Of a stretch of DNA of 64,000 nt, positions 1 to 12,554 are shown one piece after another. The notes beneath the pieces were generated by a model. It did not search any database. It saw nothing but the letters and a program-made list of their open reading frames with translations, and was not told the DNA's origin. Both the position numbers and the translations under genes were made by a program. Source of the stretch: Thauera sp. (GTDB lineage Bacteria; Pseudomonadota; Gammaproteobacteria; Burkholderiales; Rhodocyclaceae); assembly GCA_017302295.1 (NCBI GenBank), contig JAFLDS010000001.1, positions 248,001-312,000 of the forward strand. Direction: 5' to 3'. Each line of letters begins with the position of its first letter. Position 1 is the stretch's first letter.

Positions 1-411
1 GCTGGCCGCAGTCTTGCCTTTGGGCACACCCGCGACATCACCGATCGCGAAGACGTTGTTGAAACGCTTGTGGCGCAGATTGTCGCGGTTGACCTCGATC
101 CAGCCGTCGCTCTTCCACGGTCCGTCCTGCCACGGCAGCGGGCTGTTGCGCACTGCGTCGGGCGCGCGCATCGGCGGGATCACGTTGATGAAGTCGTAGC
201 CCGTCTCCACGGCTCCGGTCGGTGTCTTGAAGGTGGCGACGCGGCGGCCCAGGTCGATGGACTCCAGTACAAGGTCGTAGCGCACCTTGATCTTGCGCTC
301 CTCGAACAGCATGCGGACCTTTTCGGACACGATGGGCACGCTGAACAGCGCCTTGTTGTGGGCGTTGTAGAGGATCTCCTCCTTGCGTTCGCCGCCGCAA
401 ACGTGCGATCA
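1..411 (-). pseudogene. 5'-truncated sulfide:quinone oxidoreductase-like flavoprotein remnant
   Basis: Reading the minus strand from 408 down to 1 gives 136 uninterrupted codons. They resemble the C-terminal half of sulfide:quinone oxidoreductase / FAD-dependent pyridine nucleotide-disulphide oxidoreductase proteins: ILYNAHNKALFSVPIV, then EKVRMLFEERKIKVRYD, then DFINVIPPMRAPDAVRNS, and the second FAD-contact motif FAIGDVAGVPKGKTAAS at the window edge. The frame meets a TGA at 409-411, and there is no start codon before an internal Met. The N-terminal FAD-binding half and the active-site Cys are therefore absent. Homology stops abruptly next to an AT-rich spacer, which points to a deletion or insertion break. 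The 3' end lies outside the window. An intact enzyme would oxidise sulfide and reduce quinone at the membrane. Family is recognised from memory of the motifs; truncation is seen directly. Confidence 0.75.
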
Positions 412-2894
<2,483 letters not shown>

Positions 2895-2905
2895 TTCAAG
2901 GCTAC

Positions 2906-2936
2906 AGCCCGGGCGCTGGCGCGTCCGGGCTTTTTT
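2906..2936 (+). terminator. Rho-independent terminator of katG
   Basis: AGCCCGG (2906-2912) pairs with CCGGGCT (2925-2931) and runs into TTTTTT, 12 nt after the katG stop. It also separates katG from the convergent cytochrome gene. Confidence 0.9.
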
Positions 2937-2952
2937 GCTTGTCGCTGTCGGA

Positions 2953-3726
2953 TCAGTCGAGTGCGAGCTTGCGCCTGCGATCAGCCTCTTCGCTGCGGAT
3001 CCTTCCCAGCAGCATGGCGTCGCCGGTGGGATCTTTCCAGCTTGCGCCCGAGGCGTTGGCCATGTGGGCGACCGCGCGGGCGAATTCCTCGAGTGCGAGC
3101 TCGGCGTGGCCACCGCGTGGCGGCATCGCGCGCACGCCAACCCAGCCGTGGGCGGTCACGATGTGCTGGCCTTCCGCGATCAGCTCTTTCCAGTCGTCGG
3201 CATTGCCGCGCCGGGGGGCGCCCGCGACCCCCGTTTCATGGCAATGACTGCAGATTTCCTTGTAGACGGCTGCGCCTGTCATGCCCCGGTCGGCGGGCTC
3301 GACCGATTTCGACCGCAGTGAGGCGACTCGCGCCGACACTTCGTGTCTGATGTCTGCAAGTAGCGCAGGCTGCGCGGCAGGATCGGGCCAGTCTGCGCCC
3401 GCTGCGCGAGCCATGTGGACGACGGCGCGTCCGAACTCTTCCAACTCCAATTCCGGATCGCCGCCACGCGGCGGCATTTCCCTGACGCCTACCCAGCCAT
3501 GCGCGGTGATCACGTGCTGGCCTTCGGCGATCAGTGGCTGCCATGCCGTGCGATCGCCGTACTTGGGCGCCTCGACGGGGCCGGGCCCATGGCACGAGGC
3601 GCAGACCTCTCGATACACCGTGCTCCCGTCCTTCAAGGCATCCGAAGCAGTTGCCGAGAGGGAAAAGGCTGCCAGCAGTGCTGGCAGCAGATTGGCCTGC
3701 AGGGCTCTGGAAAAGCGTCTCTTCAT
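2953..3726 (-). CDS. Periplasmic diheme cytochrome c (c5-like, duplicated domain)
   Basis: 257 aa with an N-terminal signal peptide (MKRRFSRALQANLLPALL...SATA) and two homologous about 100-residue domains. Each domain carries one CxxCH heme site (CASCH and CSHCH) and a conserved block AEGQHxxTAHGWVGVRxMPP that includes the distal Met ligand (MPPRGG). The two halves are about half identical, so this is an internal duplication of a cytochrome c5-type domain. It is expected to shuttle electrons in the periplasm; the partner is not evident from its neighbours (katG and the aspA operon). The start at Met 3726 gives a normal signal peptide, whereas the upstream extension to 3783 does not. It is convergent with katG. 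Confidence 0.85.
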   Translation of the reverse strand: MKRRFSRALQANLLPALLAAFSLSATASDALKDGSTVYREVCASCHGPGPVEAPKYGDRTAWQPLIAEGQHVITAHGWVGVREMPPRGGDPELELEEFGRAVVHMARAAGADWPDPAAQPALLADIRHEVSARVASLRSKSVEPADRGMTGAAVYKEICSHCHETGVAGAPRRGNADDWKELIAEGQHIVTAHGWVGVRAMPPRGGHAELALEEFARAVAHMANASGASWKDPTGDAMLLGRIRSEEADRRRKLALD

Positions 3727-3874
3727 GGGTGTCTCGCGGTCGGTGATCCACAGCGTGTGAGCGGGCTGATCGCGACCGATCATTCAGGCTCGCATGAGTC
3801 GATCTTACCTTGGCCTGCCTTGCACATCGAACAGTCGAGATCGCAACAGCGTGGTACGGATCCGGCCGACCACT

Positions 3875-3892
3875 CGTTCGGTTTTCCGAACG
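3875..3892. promoter_or_regulatory. Upstream dyad 1, probable DctD binding site
   Basis: Perfect inverted repeat CGTTCGG-TTTT-CCGAACG, within a slightly longer symmetric context (CAC at 3871 and GTG at 3893). It lies about 95-110 bp upstream of the -24/-12 promoter that precedes aspA, where an enhancer-binding protein would sit. Its layout resembles known DctD operators, in which GC-rich arms flank an AT core. Assignment to DctD is inferred from position and from dctBD at the end of the locus. Confidence 0.6.
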
Positions 3893-3907
3893 GTGCGGTG
3901 CGCCTTC

Positions 3908-3924
3908 CGTTCGGGATCTCGGCC
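3908..3924. promoter_or_regulatory. Upstream site 2, degenerate copy of dyad 1
   Basis: Repeats the left arm CGTTCGG exactly at 3908-3914, followed by a 4-nt core and an imperfect right arm. Its left arm starts 33 bp after that of dyad 1 (3875 to 3908), about three helical turns. Both sites therefore lie on the same face of the DNA, as expected for cooperative binding of a DctD-type activator. Confidence 0.5.
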
Positions 3925-3983
3925 TGCGTATCCATTTGCCGAATTTTTATTTCAATAAATCAGCGGCTTGCATTCTTCTTGGG

Positions 3984-4002
3984 TTGGCACGCGACGTGCA
4001 AT
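3984..4002 (+). promoter_or_regulatory. Sigma-54 (-24/-12) promoter of the aspA-dct locus
   Basis: TTGGCACG-CGAC-GTGCA fits the RpoN consensus TTGGCACG-N4-TTGCA with a single substitution. The invariant GG (3986-3987) and GC (3998-3999) are separated by exactly 10 bp. The predicted transcript start near 4011 leaves a leader of about 45 nt before the GTG start of aspA. The encoded DctD is a sigma-54 activator, which supports use of this promoter. Confidence 0.8.
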
Positions 4003-4056
4003 TAACAGAGCAGCTCCCTCGACACGCGGTGAGCTTCATACCAAAGGAGACAGACT

Positions 4057-5475
4057 GTGGATTCACTGCCCGTTCGCATCGAACACGACCTGCTTGGCGA
4101 CCGCCAGGTGCCGGCTGCAGCCTATTACGGCGTGCATACCTTGCGCGCCTGCGAGAACTTCCCGATCACCGGCATCACCATCGCCGCCTATCCCGACCTG
4201 ATTCGCGCGCTGGCGCAGATCAAGAAGGCCGCTGCGGAGGCCAACCGCCAGCTCGGCCTGCTCGATGCGCGCCGCTGCGACGCCATCGTCGCCGCGTGCC
4301 GCGAGGTCATCGACGGGCGCTGGCACGACCAGTTCGTGGTCGACGTGATCCAGGGCGGCGCGGGCACCTCCACCAACATGAACGCGAACGAGGTCATCGC
4401 CAACCGCGCGCTCGAGCTGATGGGGCACGTGCGTGGCGACTACGCGCACCTGCATCCCAACGAGCATGTGAACATGAGCCAGTCGACCAACGACGTCTAT
4501 CCGACGGCGTTGAAGCTCGCGACCTATGTCGGCATCTTCCGCCTGGTGGATGCGATGGCCTATCTGCGCAAGGCCTTCGAGCGCAAGGCGGACGAGTTCG
4601 CCGACGTGCTCAAGATGGGCCGCACGCAGCTGCAGGACGCGGTGCCGATGACGCTCGGGCAGGAGTTCTCGACCTATGCGGTGATGCTGGGCGAGGACGA
4701 GGAGCGCCTGAAGGAAGCGGCGCTGCTGATCCGCGAGATCAACCTCGGCGCCACCGCGATCGGCACCGGCATCAATGCGCACCCGGAATACGCCCCGCTG
4801 GTGTGCCGCCGCCTGGCCGAGATCAGCGGCGTGCCGGTCGTCACTTCGCCGAACCTGATCGAGGCGACGCAGGACTGCGGCTCCTTCGTGCAGCTGTCGG
4901 GCGTGCTCAAGCGCGTCGCGGTCAAGCTCTCCAAGGTGTGCAACGACTTGCGCCTGCTGTCGTCCGGGCCGCGCGCCGGTCTGGGCGAGATCAACCTGCC
5001 GGCGCGCCAGGCCGGTTCATCCATCATGCCGGGGAAGGTGAATCCGGTGATCCCTGAGGTGGTGAATCAGATCGCCTTCGAGATCATCGGCAACGACCTC
5101 ACGGTGAGCTTCGCCGCCGAAGCCGGGCAGCTGCAGCTGAACGCCTTCGAGCCCATCATCGCCCACAGCCTGTTCAAGAGCGTGCTGCACCTCTCCAACG
5201 GATGCCGCGTCCTGGCCGACCACTGCGTCAGCGGCATCACCGCCAACCGCGACCTGCTGCGCGCCACGGTGGAGCGCTCGATCGGCATCGTCACCGCGCT
5301 GAACCCCTACATCGGCTACGCCAACGCCACCGAAGTCGCCGCCGAGGCCTTCCGCAGCGGTCGCGGCGTTGCCGAGATCGTGCTCGATCGCGGCCTGATG
5401 AACGCCGATGAACTGGCCGAGGTGCTGCGCCCCGAGGTGCTCACCCGTCCGCAGCGCATTCCCGCCAAGGCCTGA
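4057..5475 (+). CDS. aspA: Aspartate ammonia-lyase
   Basis: 472 aa, reversibly deaminating L-aspartate to fumarate and ammonia in the cytoplasm. It belongs to the fumarase/aspartase superfamily. The family signature GSSIMPGKVNP is present near residue 325, on the flexible catalytic loop. GGAGTSTNMNANEV and HPNEHVNMSQSTND are the two other substrate-binding blocks, and the order matches AspA rather than FumC. The GTG start is supported by AAAGGAGA at 4043-4050. It is the first gene after a sigma-54 promoter and is followed 38 nt later by a dicarboxylate symporter. Together they suggest uptake of aspartate/fumarate/malate and conversion to fumarate. Confidence 0.93.
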   Translation: MDSLPVRIEHDLLGDRQVPAAAYYGVHTLRACENFPITGITIAAYPDLIRALAQIKKAAAEANRQLGLLDARRCDAIVAACREVIDGRWHDQFVVDVIQGGAGTSTNMNANEVIANRALELMGHVRGDYAHLHPNEHVNMSQSTNDVYPTALKLATYVGIFRLVDAMAYLRKAFERKADEFADVLKMGRTQLQDAVPMTLGQEFSTYAVMLGEDEERLKEAALLIREINLGATAIGTGINAHPEYAPLVCRRLAEISGVPVVTSPNLIEATQDCGSFVQLSGVLKRVAVKLSKVCNDLRLLSSGPRAGLGEINLPARQAGSSIMPGKVNPVIPEVVNQIAFEIIGNDLTVSFAAEAGQLQLNAFEPIIAHSLFKSVLHLSNGCRVLADHCVSGITANRDLLRATVERSIGIVTALNPYIGYANATEVAAEAFRSGRGVAEIVLDRGLMNADELAEVLRPEVLTRPQRIPAKA

Positions 5476-5513
5476 AGCCGTCCGGCGACAGACGAGATCG
5501 AGAGGAGCACGAT

Positions 5514-6812
5514 ATGAAGATGAACCGTTTGACGAGCTGGATCCTGGTGGCGATGGTGCTGGGCGTCATCGTCGGCTACGCCTGCAACACGATGGCGAGC
5601 CCGGAGGTGGCGAAGGAGATCGCCGGCTATTTCGGCATGGTCACCGATATCTTCCTGCGCATGATCAAGATGATCATCGCGCCGCTGGTGTTCGCGACCC
5701 TGGTCGCCGGGCTGGCGAACATGGGCGACGGGAAGACAGTGGGCCGCATCGGCGGGCGCGCGCTGATGTGGTTCATCGGTGCCTCGCTGGTGTCGCTGAC
5801 GATCGGCCTCGTCGCCGCCAACCTGCTGCACCCGGGTTCGGGAATCGGCGTCGCCCTGCCGGAGGCGGGCACAGCCACCAACCTGAAGACGGGCGCGCTG
5901 AACCTGAAGGATTTCATCACCCAGGTGTTCCCCAAGAGCATCGTCGAGTCGATGGCGGGCAACTCCATCCTGCAGATCCTGGTGTTCGCCGTGTTCTTCG
6001 GCGTTGCGCTGGGCAATCTGCACAACCAGACGGCGCGTTCGCTGGTGGCCACGATGGACGACATCGTGCATGTGATGCTCAAGGTCACCGACTACGTGAT
6101 GCGGGTGGCGCCGCTGGGCGTGTTCGCGGCGGTGGCCGGCGCCATCACCACCCAGGGTGTGGGCATGCTGACGGTGTTCGGCAAGTTCATGCTGTGCTTC
6201 TACCTGGCGCTGGCTGCGCTGTGGGCGGTGCTGATCTTCGCCGGCTACCTGGTGCTGGGGCGTGAGGTGTTCAGCCTGCTCAAGCTGGTGCGCACGCCGA
6301 TGCTGATCGGCTTCTCGACTGCGAGCAGTGAGTCGGTCTATCCGAAGCTGATGGAGCAGCTGGAAAAGTTCGGTGTCAGCAATCGTGTCACCGGCTTCGT
6401 GCTGCCGCTGGGGTACTCTTTCAACCTCGACGGATCGATGATCTACACCTCGTTCGCGGCGCTCTTCGTCGCCCAGGCTTATGGCATCGAGATGTCGCTG
6501 GCGAGCCAGATCACGATGCTGCTGGTGCTGATGGTGTCGAGCAAGGGCATCGCTGGCGTGCCGCGTTCGTCGCTGGTGGTGGTGGCAGCCGTGCTGCCGA
6601 TGTTCGGCCTGCCCGAAGCCGGCGTGCTGCTGATCCTGGGCATCGACCACTTCCTCGACATGGGGCGAACCGCGACCAACGTGATGGGCAATGCGATCGC
6701 CACCGCAGTCGTGGCAAAGTGGGAGGGCGCGATCGAGCCGGTGGACCCCGCGCTCGCCGAGACCGAAGAAGCCATTCTCGCTCCCGGGGAGCTCATACCC
6801 CAGGCGGCCTGA
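5514..6812 (+). CDS. C4-dicarboxylate/amino acid:cation symporter (DAACS family)
   Basis: 432 aa inner-membrane symporter of the DAACS family (DctA/GltP type) with about eight hydrophobic segments plus re-entrant loops. Typical motifs are visible: SVYPKLMEQLEKFG, GYSFNLDGSMIYTSFAALF in the substrate/cation-binding hairpin, and LGIDHFLDMGRTATNVMGN near the C-terminus. A GAGAGGAGC ribosome binding site precedes the ATG. It is co-directional with and 38 nt from aspA, so it probably imports aspartate, fumarate, malate or succinate. The family cannot be split into DctA versus glutamate/aspartate carriers from motifs alone; the DctBD neighbourhood favours C4-dicarboxylates. Confidence 0.88.
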   Translation: MKMNRLTSWILVAMVLGVIVGYACNTMASPEVAKEIAGYFGMVTDIFLRMIKMIIAPLVFATLVAGLANMGDGKTVGRIGGRALMWFIGASLVSLTIGLVAANLLHPGSGIGVALPEAGTATNLKTGALNLKDFITQVFPKSIVESMAGNSILQILVFAVFFGVALGNLHNQTARSLVATMDDIVHVMLKVTDYVMRVAPLGVFAAVAGAITTQGVGMLTVFGKFMLCFYLALAALWAVLIFAGYLVLGREVFSLLKLVRTPMLIGFSTASSESVYPKLMEQLEKFGVSNRVTGFVLPLGYSFNLDGSMIYTSFAALFVAQAYGIEMSLASQITMLLVLMVSSKGIAGVPRSSLVVVAAVLPMFGLPEAGVLLILGIDHFLDMGRTATNVMGNAIATAVVAKWEGAIEPVDPALAETEEAILAPGELIPQAA

Positions 6813-6826
6813 CGCTGATCCGATCC

Positions 6827-6885
6827 GGTTCCGGCCCGCTCGTGAGCCGGAACCCCCTTGCGGCCCGGTGCCTGACACCGGGCCG
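6827..6885. terminator. Two tandem perfect hairpins between the symporter and TSUP genes
   Basis: Stem 1: 6827-6835 pairs with 6846-6854 (9 bp, 10-nt loop). Stem 2: 6861-6870 pairs with 6876-6885 (10 bp, 5-nt loop CCTGA). Neither is followed by a T-run on the plus strand. They could be Rho-dependent or attenuating terminators, or 3'-end stabilisers that set lower expression of the downstream gene. Confidence 0.5.
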
Positions 6886-6912
6886 TGCCGTTGACCGATT
6901 CAAGACCGAAAG

Positions 6913-7668
6913 ATGATCGACTGGTACATCCTCGCTCCCGCAGCCTTCTTCGCCGGCATGGTCGACGCCGTGGTGGGCGGTGGCGGCCTGATCCAGATCC
7001 CGGTGCTGCTGTCGCAGTTTCCGCAGACCGCCATCCCGACGCTGTTCGGCACCAACAAGGTGTCCAGCATCGCCGGCACCGGTGCGGCGCTGTGGCGCTA
7101 TGCGCGCAGCGTGCGCATCCCGTGGGCGATCGTGCTGCCGGCCACCGCCGCCGCGCTGCTCGGCGCCTGGGGCGGCGCGGCGCTGGTGGCCTGGCTGCCG
7201 CGCGAGACCATGCGGCCGCTGGTGGTGGTGCTGATGATCGTGGTCGCCATCTACACCTTCGCGAAGAAGGACTTCGGCCAGCGCATGACGCGCGCGGTGA
7301 CCGATGGCGACCGCTGGAAGGCCGCGCTCTTTGGCGGCGTGATCGGCCTCTACGACGGCTTCTTCGGCCCCGGCACCGGCAGCTTCCTGATCTTCGGCTT
7401 CATCCGGCTGTTCGGCATGGACTTCGTGCAGGGCTCGGCCAGCGCCAAGGTCATCAACTTCGCCACCAACCTGTCGGCGATCGTCTTCTTCGCCAGCCAT
7501 GGGCCCATCCTGTGGCAGATCGGATTGGTGATGGCGGTGTGCAACCTGGCCGGCTCCTACCTCGGCACCCACCTGGCGCTCAAACATGGCGCCGGCTTCA
7601 TCCGCAAGGCCTTCCTCGGCGTGGTGATCGTGCTCATCGTCAAGCAGCTGGTGGACCTCGCCGGCTGA
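6913..7668 (+). CDS. TSUP (TauE/SafE) family anion permease
   Basis: 251 aa integral membrane protein with the two-fold repeated TSUP motif: GMVDAVVGGGGLIQIPVLL near the N-terminus and GLYDGFFGPGTGSFLIFGF in the second half. About eight hydrophobic helices are present, the normal length for the family. TSUP proteins export or import small organic or sulfur-containing anions (sulfite, sulfoacetate, taurine products). The substrate here is unknown. It lies between a dicarboxylate symporter and dctBD, so a carboxylate or sulfonate is possible but only inferred. Tandem hairpins precede it, so its expression may be partly uncoupled from aspA. Confidence 0.85.
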   Translation: MIDWYILAPAAFFAGMVDAVVGGGGLIQIPVLLSQFPQTAIPTLFGTNKVSSIAGTGAALWRYARSVRIPWAIVLPATAAALLGAWGGAALVAWLPRETMRPLVVVLMIVVAIYTFAKKDFGQRMTRAVTDGDRWKAALFGGVIGLYDGFFGPGTGSFLIFGFIRLFGMDFVQGSASAKVINFATNLSAIVFFASHGPILWQIGLVMAVCNLAGSYLGTHLALKHGAGFIRKAFLGVVIVLIVKQLVDLAG

Positions 7669-7716
7669 CGCGGCTGCTACCATCGACCACCGCCGTCGCT
7701 ACCGGGAACGCGCCTC

Positions 7717-9562
7717 ATGCCTCGCTCACGCACCCTGGCCCTGTTGCTGCTGTGCGCTGCTCTGGTCGGGCTGAGCGGCCTTGCCTCCTATCGCGTGGCG
7801 CAGCGCCTGGGCGTCGCAGAACTTCAGGCCACCGGCCTGCACCGGCTCGACCTCTATGCGGCGAGCCTCGAGCGCGAGATCGGCAAGTACGCCTTCCTGC
7901 CCGGCACGCTGAGCCTGGAGCAGGGCGTGCTCGAACTGCTCGCCCGGCCTAGCGACGCGGAGGCGGTGGCGCGCGTCAATACCTACCTCGAGCGGCTCAA
8001 CGAGCGCGCCGGCACCTTGTCGATCTACGTCATGGATACGCAGGGCAGGGTGGCCGCAGCGAGCAACTGGCGGCGGCCCGACAGCTTCGTCGGTGAGGAC
8101 CTCTCCTTTCGGCCGTATTTCCGCGATGCGATGGCGGTCGGCAACGGCCGCTTCTTCGGCATCGGCACCACGCGCGGCGATCCCGGCTACTACCTCGCGG
8201 CGACTCTGGCGGGCGATCAGGAAATCCTGGGCGTGGCCGTGGTGAAGGTCAGCCTGGAGCAGCTCGAGAAATCCTGGTCTACCGTCGAGGCGCCGGTGCT
8301 GGTCGCCGACGAGAACGGCGTGGTCATCCTGTCGGCCGTCGCCGGCTGGAAGTTCACCACCTTGCGCGCGCTCGACGACAAGACGCGCGCGGCCTTCGAC
8401 CACACCCAGCAATACAACCGCCGTGCGCTGCAGCCGCTGGGCCTGCGCGACATCGAGGATTTCGGCCACGGCGCTCGGCTGGTGCGGATCGCCGCCGACG
8501 GGCCGGCCACCGTGTCGGTCTATCCGGTCAGCGGGCGCTTTCTCGCGCAGTCGCGGCCCTTGCCCGGCACCCCGTGGACGCTCACCGTGCTGTCGCAGCT
8601 CGAGCAAGTCGACAGCCTCGCGCAGAGCCGTGCGGCGCTGGCGGCCATCGGCGCCGCCTGCCTGTGCATGCTCGGCGTCATCGTCGCCGAGCGCCGCCGC
8701 CACCTGCGCCATCGCCTGGCTGCGCGCGAGGCGCTGCAGAAGGCGCATGATGAACTGGAGCGCAAGGTGGAAGAGCGCACGCTCGACCTGTCGGCGGCCA
8801 ACCAACAGCTGCAGGACGAGGTCGCCGAGCGCATTCGCGCCGAGCGCACGCTGCGCGCGGCGCAGGACGAGCTGGTGCAGGCCGGCAAGCTGGCAGTGAT
8901 CGGCCAGCTGTCGACCGGCATCGCGCACGAGCTCAACCAGCCGCTGGCGGCCCTGCGCACGCTGTCGGCCAATGCCGGGCGCTTTCTGGAGCGCGGCGAC
9001 ACCGCCACCGCGCGCGGCAACCTCGAGCGCATCGCCGAGCTGGCCGACCGCATGGGGCGCATCACCGGCCAGTTGCGCAACTTCGCGCGTCGCTCCAGAG
9101 GGCAGTCGGAGCCGGTGCGGCTGTGCCAGGCGGTGGACAATGCGCTGAGCCTGCTCGAGGCGCGCATCGGGCGCAGTGGCGCGGTGATCGAGCGCAGCTG
9201 TCCGGCCGACGAGCCGGTGGCGCTGTGCGACGCGAACCGGCTGGAGCAGGTGTTGGTCAATCTTATCGGCAACGCGCTGGATGCAATGGCGGATCAGGTG
9301 CAACCGCGCATCGAGCTGCGCTGGGAGTGCGCCGACGGGGTGGTGCGGCTGCACGTCCGAGACCAGGGTCCGGGCCTCAGCGACGATGCAAGGGCGCGTC
9401 TGTTCGAGCCCTTCTTCACCACCAAGCCGGCGGGCGAGGGCTTGGGCCTTGGCCTGGTCATCTCTGCCGGCATCATCCGCGACTTTGGCGGCAGCCTGCA
9501 CGGCGCCAATCATCCGGACGGCGGCGCTGTCTTTACCCTCGAGCTTCCGCTCGCACCATGTC

Positions 9563-9570
<8 letters not shown>
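7717..9570 (+). CDS. dctB: C4-dicarboxylate sensor histidine kinase DctB
   Basis: 617 aa. A first transmembrane helix (residues about 7-24) is followed by a periplasmic PDC/Cache sensor region of about 260 residues containing SFRPYFRDAMAVGNGRFFGIG, the typical DctB ligand-pocket block. A second membrane helix (near ALAAIGAACLCMLGVIVA) and a coiled coil follow. The DHp box is TGIAHELNQPLAALRTLS with the phospho-acceptor His. The ATPase domain has N-box NLIGNALDAM, G1 DQGPGLS and G2 GEGLGLGLVIS. It senses external C4-dicarboxylates and phosphorylates DctD. Its stop overlaps the dctD start by 8 nt, indicating translational coupling. Confidence 0.93.
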
Positions 9571-10891
<1,321 letters not shown>

Positions 10892-11068
10892 GCGAGGGCA
10901 GTCGCGCGAGTTTGCTCAGTCCGGTGTTCCGGCAAGGCTTGCGCGCAGCTGACGGCCAACGGTCTCCGCGACGCTGCGTGCGATTTTCCTGGCGCCTTGA
11001 TGCCTGCAAAGTCGGGCGGGCGTGCGACGGGCTAAGCTGAGCGCTTTCGATCATCCCGTCTGGCAAAC

Positions 11069-11542
11069 ATGGAACACCAGATTCTCGCCCGTGCGCTGCA
11101 CGTTCTCGGCGTCGTGTTGTGGATAGGCGGCGTCGCCTTCGTCACGACAGTCCTGCTGCCCGCGGTGCGCCGCCTGAAGGAGCCCGGCGAGCGGGTGGAT
11201 TTCTTCGAGGCGATCGAGGGGCGGTTCGCCTGGCAGGCGCGCGGCACCACGTTGCTCGTGGGGGCGACCGGTTTCTACATGGCGCATGTGTGGAACCTGT
11301 GGGAACGCTTCCTCAGCCCGGCGTTCTTGTGGATGCATGCGATGGTGGTGGTGTGGGTGCTGTTCACCGTCATGCTCTTCATCGCCGAACCGCTCGTCCT
11401 GCATCGCTGGTTCCGCGAGTCCGCCCGCCGCGACCCCGAGCGCACCTTCCGCCGCATCGAGCGGCTGCACGCTGTTCTGCTGACGGTCAGCCTGCTGACC
11501 GTGCTCGGCGCCGTCGCCGGCAGCCATGGCTGGGTGCCGTGA
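11069..11542 (+). CDS. Small four-helix membrane protein of unknown function
   Basis: 157 aa with about four hydrophobic helices: LHVLGVVLWIGGVAFVTTVL, TTLLVGATGFYMAHVW, FLWMHAMVVVWVLFTVMLFI and LHAVLLTVSLLTVLGAVAG. Intramembrane histidines occur in helices 1, 3 and 4 (LHVLG, WMHAM, RLHAV), reminiscent of CopD-type copper/heme membrane proteins. No signature proves that assignment. It stands alone between dctD and an ABC exporter pair on the same strand. The function is not known. Confidence 0.7.
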   Translation: MEHQILARALHVLGVVLWIGGVAFVTTVLLPAVRRLKEPGERVDFFEAIEGRFAWQARGTTLLVGATGFYMAHVWNLWERFLSPAFLWMHAMVVVWVLFTVMLFIAEPLVLHRWFRESARRDPERTFRRIERLHAVLLTVSLLTVLGAVAGSHGWVP

Positions 11543-11606
11543 GGTGGTCCCGATAAAGTCATCGCGTCCCGAATGACGGTTCTCGCCGATCTGCTATCTT
11601 CGCCCC

Positions 11607-12554
11607 ATGCACTCTGTCATCTCCATCTCGGGTCTGTCCAAGACCTACGCCTCCGGCTTCAACGCGCTGAAGGGCGTCGACCTCGACATCCGGCAGGGCG
11701 AGATCTTTGCGCTGCTCGGTCCCAACGGGGCGGGCAAGACGACGCTCATCAGCATCGTCTGCGGCCTGGTCAACCCCAGCGCCGGGCGGGTGACGGTCGG
11801 CGGCTGCGACATCGTCCGCGACTACCGTTCCGCGCGCGCAATGATCGGCCTGGTGCCGCAGGAGCTCACTACCGATGCCTTCGAGACGGTGTGGAACACG
11901 GTGAGCTTTTCCCGCGGCCTGTTCGGCAAGCCGCCCAACCCCGCCTACCTGGAACGACTGCTGCAGGATCTGTCGCTGTGGAACAAGAAGGACAACAAGC
12001 TCTTGACCCTGTCGGGCGGCATGAAGCGGCGGGTGCTGATCGCCAAGGCGCTGTCGCACGAACCGCAGATCCTCTTCCTCGATGAGCCCACGGCCGGCGT
12101 GGACGTGGAGCTGCGGCGTGACATGTGGCAGCTCGTGCGCCGCCTGCGCGACAAGGGCGTCACTGTGATCCTGACCACCCATTACATCGAGGAGGCTGAG
12201 GAGATGGCCGACCGCATCGGTGTGATCACCCGCGGCGAGCTGATCCTGGTCGAAGACAAGGCCACGCTGATGCGCAAGCTCGGCGGCAAGCAGCTCACGT
12301 TGCAACTCGCCGCGCCGCTGGCGCAGATCCCGCCGGCGCTGTCGAATTACGGGCTGGTGCTCGCCAAGGGCGGCAGGGAGCTGGTGTACCGCTACGAGGC
12401 GGAGGGCGAGGACAACGCGCTCGTCGACCTGCTGCGGGAACTGGCGGCGGCCGGCATCGCCTTTGCCGACCTGCACACCACCCAGCGTTCGCTCGAGGAC
12501 ATCTTCGTCAGCCTGGTGAGCGAGCGCGAGCCGGGCGGGGAGGGGGCACGATGA
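11607..12554 (+). CDS. ABC-2 type exporter, ATP-binding protein
   Basis: 315 aa. The nucleotide-binding domain has Walker [10 protein letters not shown] (about residues 39-47), Q-loop VPQE, signature LSGGMKRR, Walker [13 protein letters not shown] and H-loop TTHYIEE. A C-terminal extension of about 90 residues follows, as in drug/polysaccharide exporter ATPases such as YadG. The stop overlaps the permease start by 4 nt (ATGA). Together they form a two-gene exporter of unknown substrate. Confidence 0.92.
   Translation: MHSVISISGLSKTYASGFNALKGVDLDIRQGEIFALLGPNGAGKTTLISIVCGLVNPSAGRVTVGGCDIVRDYRSARAMIGLVPQELTTDAFETVWNTVSFSRGLFGKPPNPAYLERLLQDLSLWNKKDNKLLTLSGGMKRRVLIAKALSHEPQILFLDEPTAGVDVELRRDMWQLVRRLRDKGVTVILTTHYIEEAEEMADRIGVITRGELILVEDKATLMRKLGGKQLTLQLAAPLAQIPPALSNYGLVLAKGGRELVYRYEAEGEDNALVDLLRELAAAGIAFADLHTTQRSLEDIFVSLVSEREPGGEGAR

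Noticed and set aside
3908..3924. Independent promoter or hairpin at the second CGTTCGG copy
   Set aside because: It makes no good stem on its own; it makes sense only as a degenerate second activator site phased with the first.
5316..6878. 520-codon minus-strand frame over the aspA/symporter region
   Set aside because: His/Gln/Arg-rich nonsense opposite a multi-helix transporter; shadow.
9281..9562. N-terminal extension of dctD by 94 codons
   Set aside because: Overlaps the dctB ATPase domain out of frame; the receiver domain begins at 9563.
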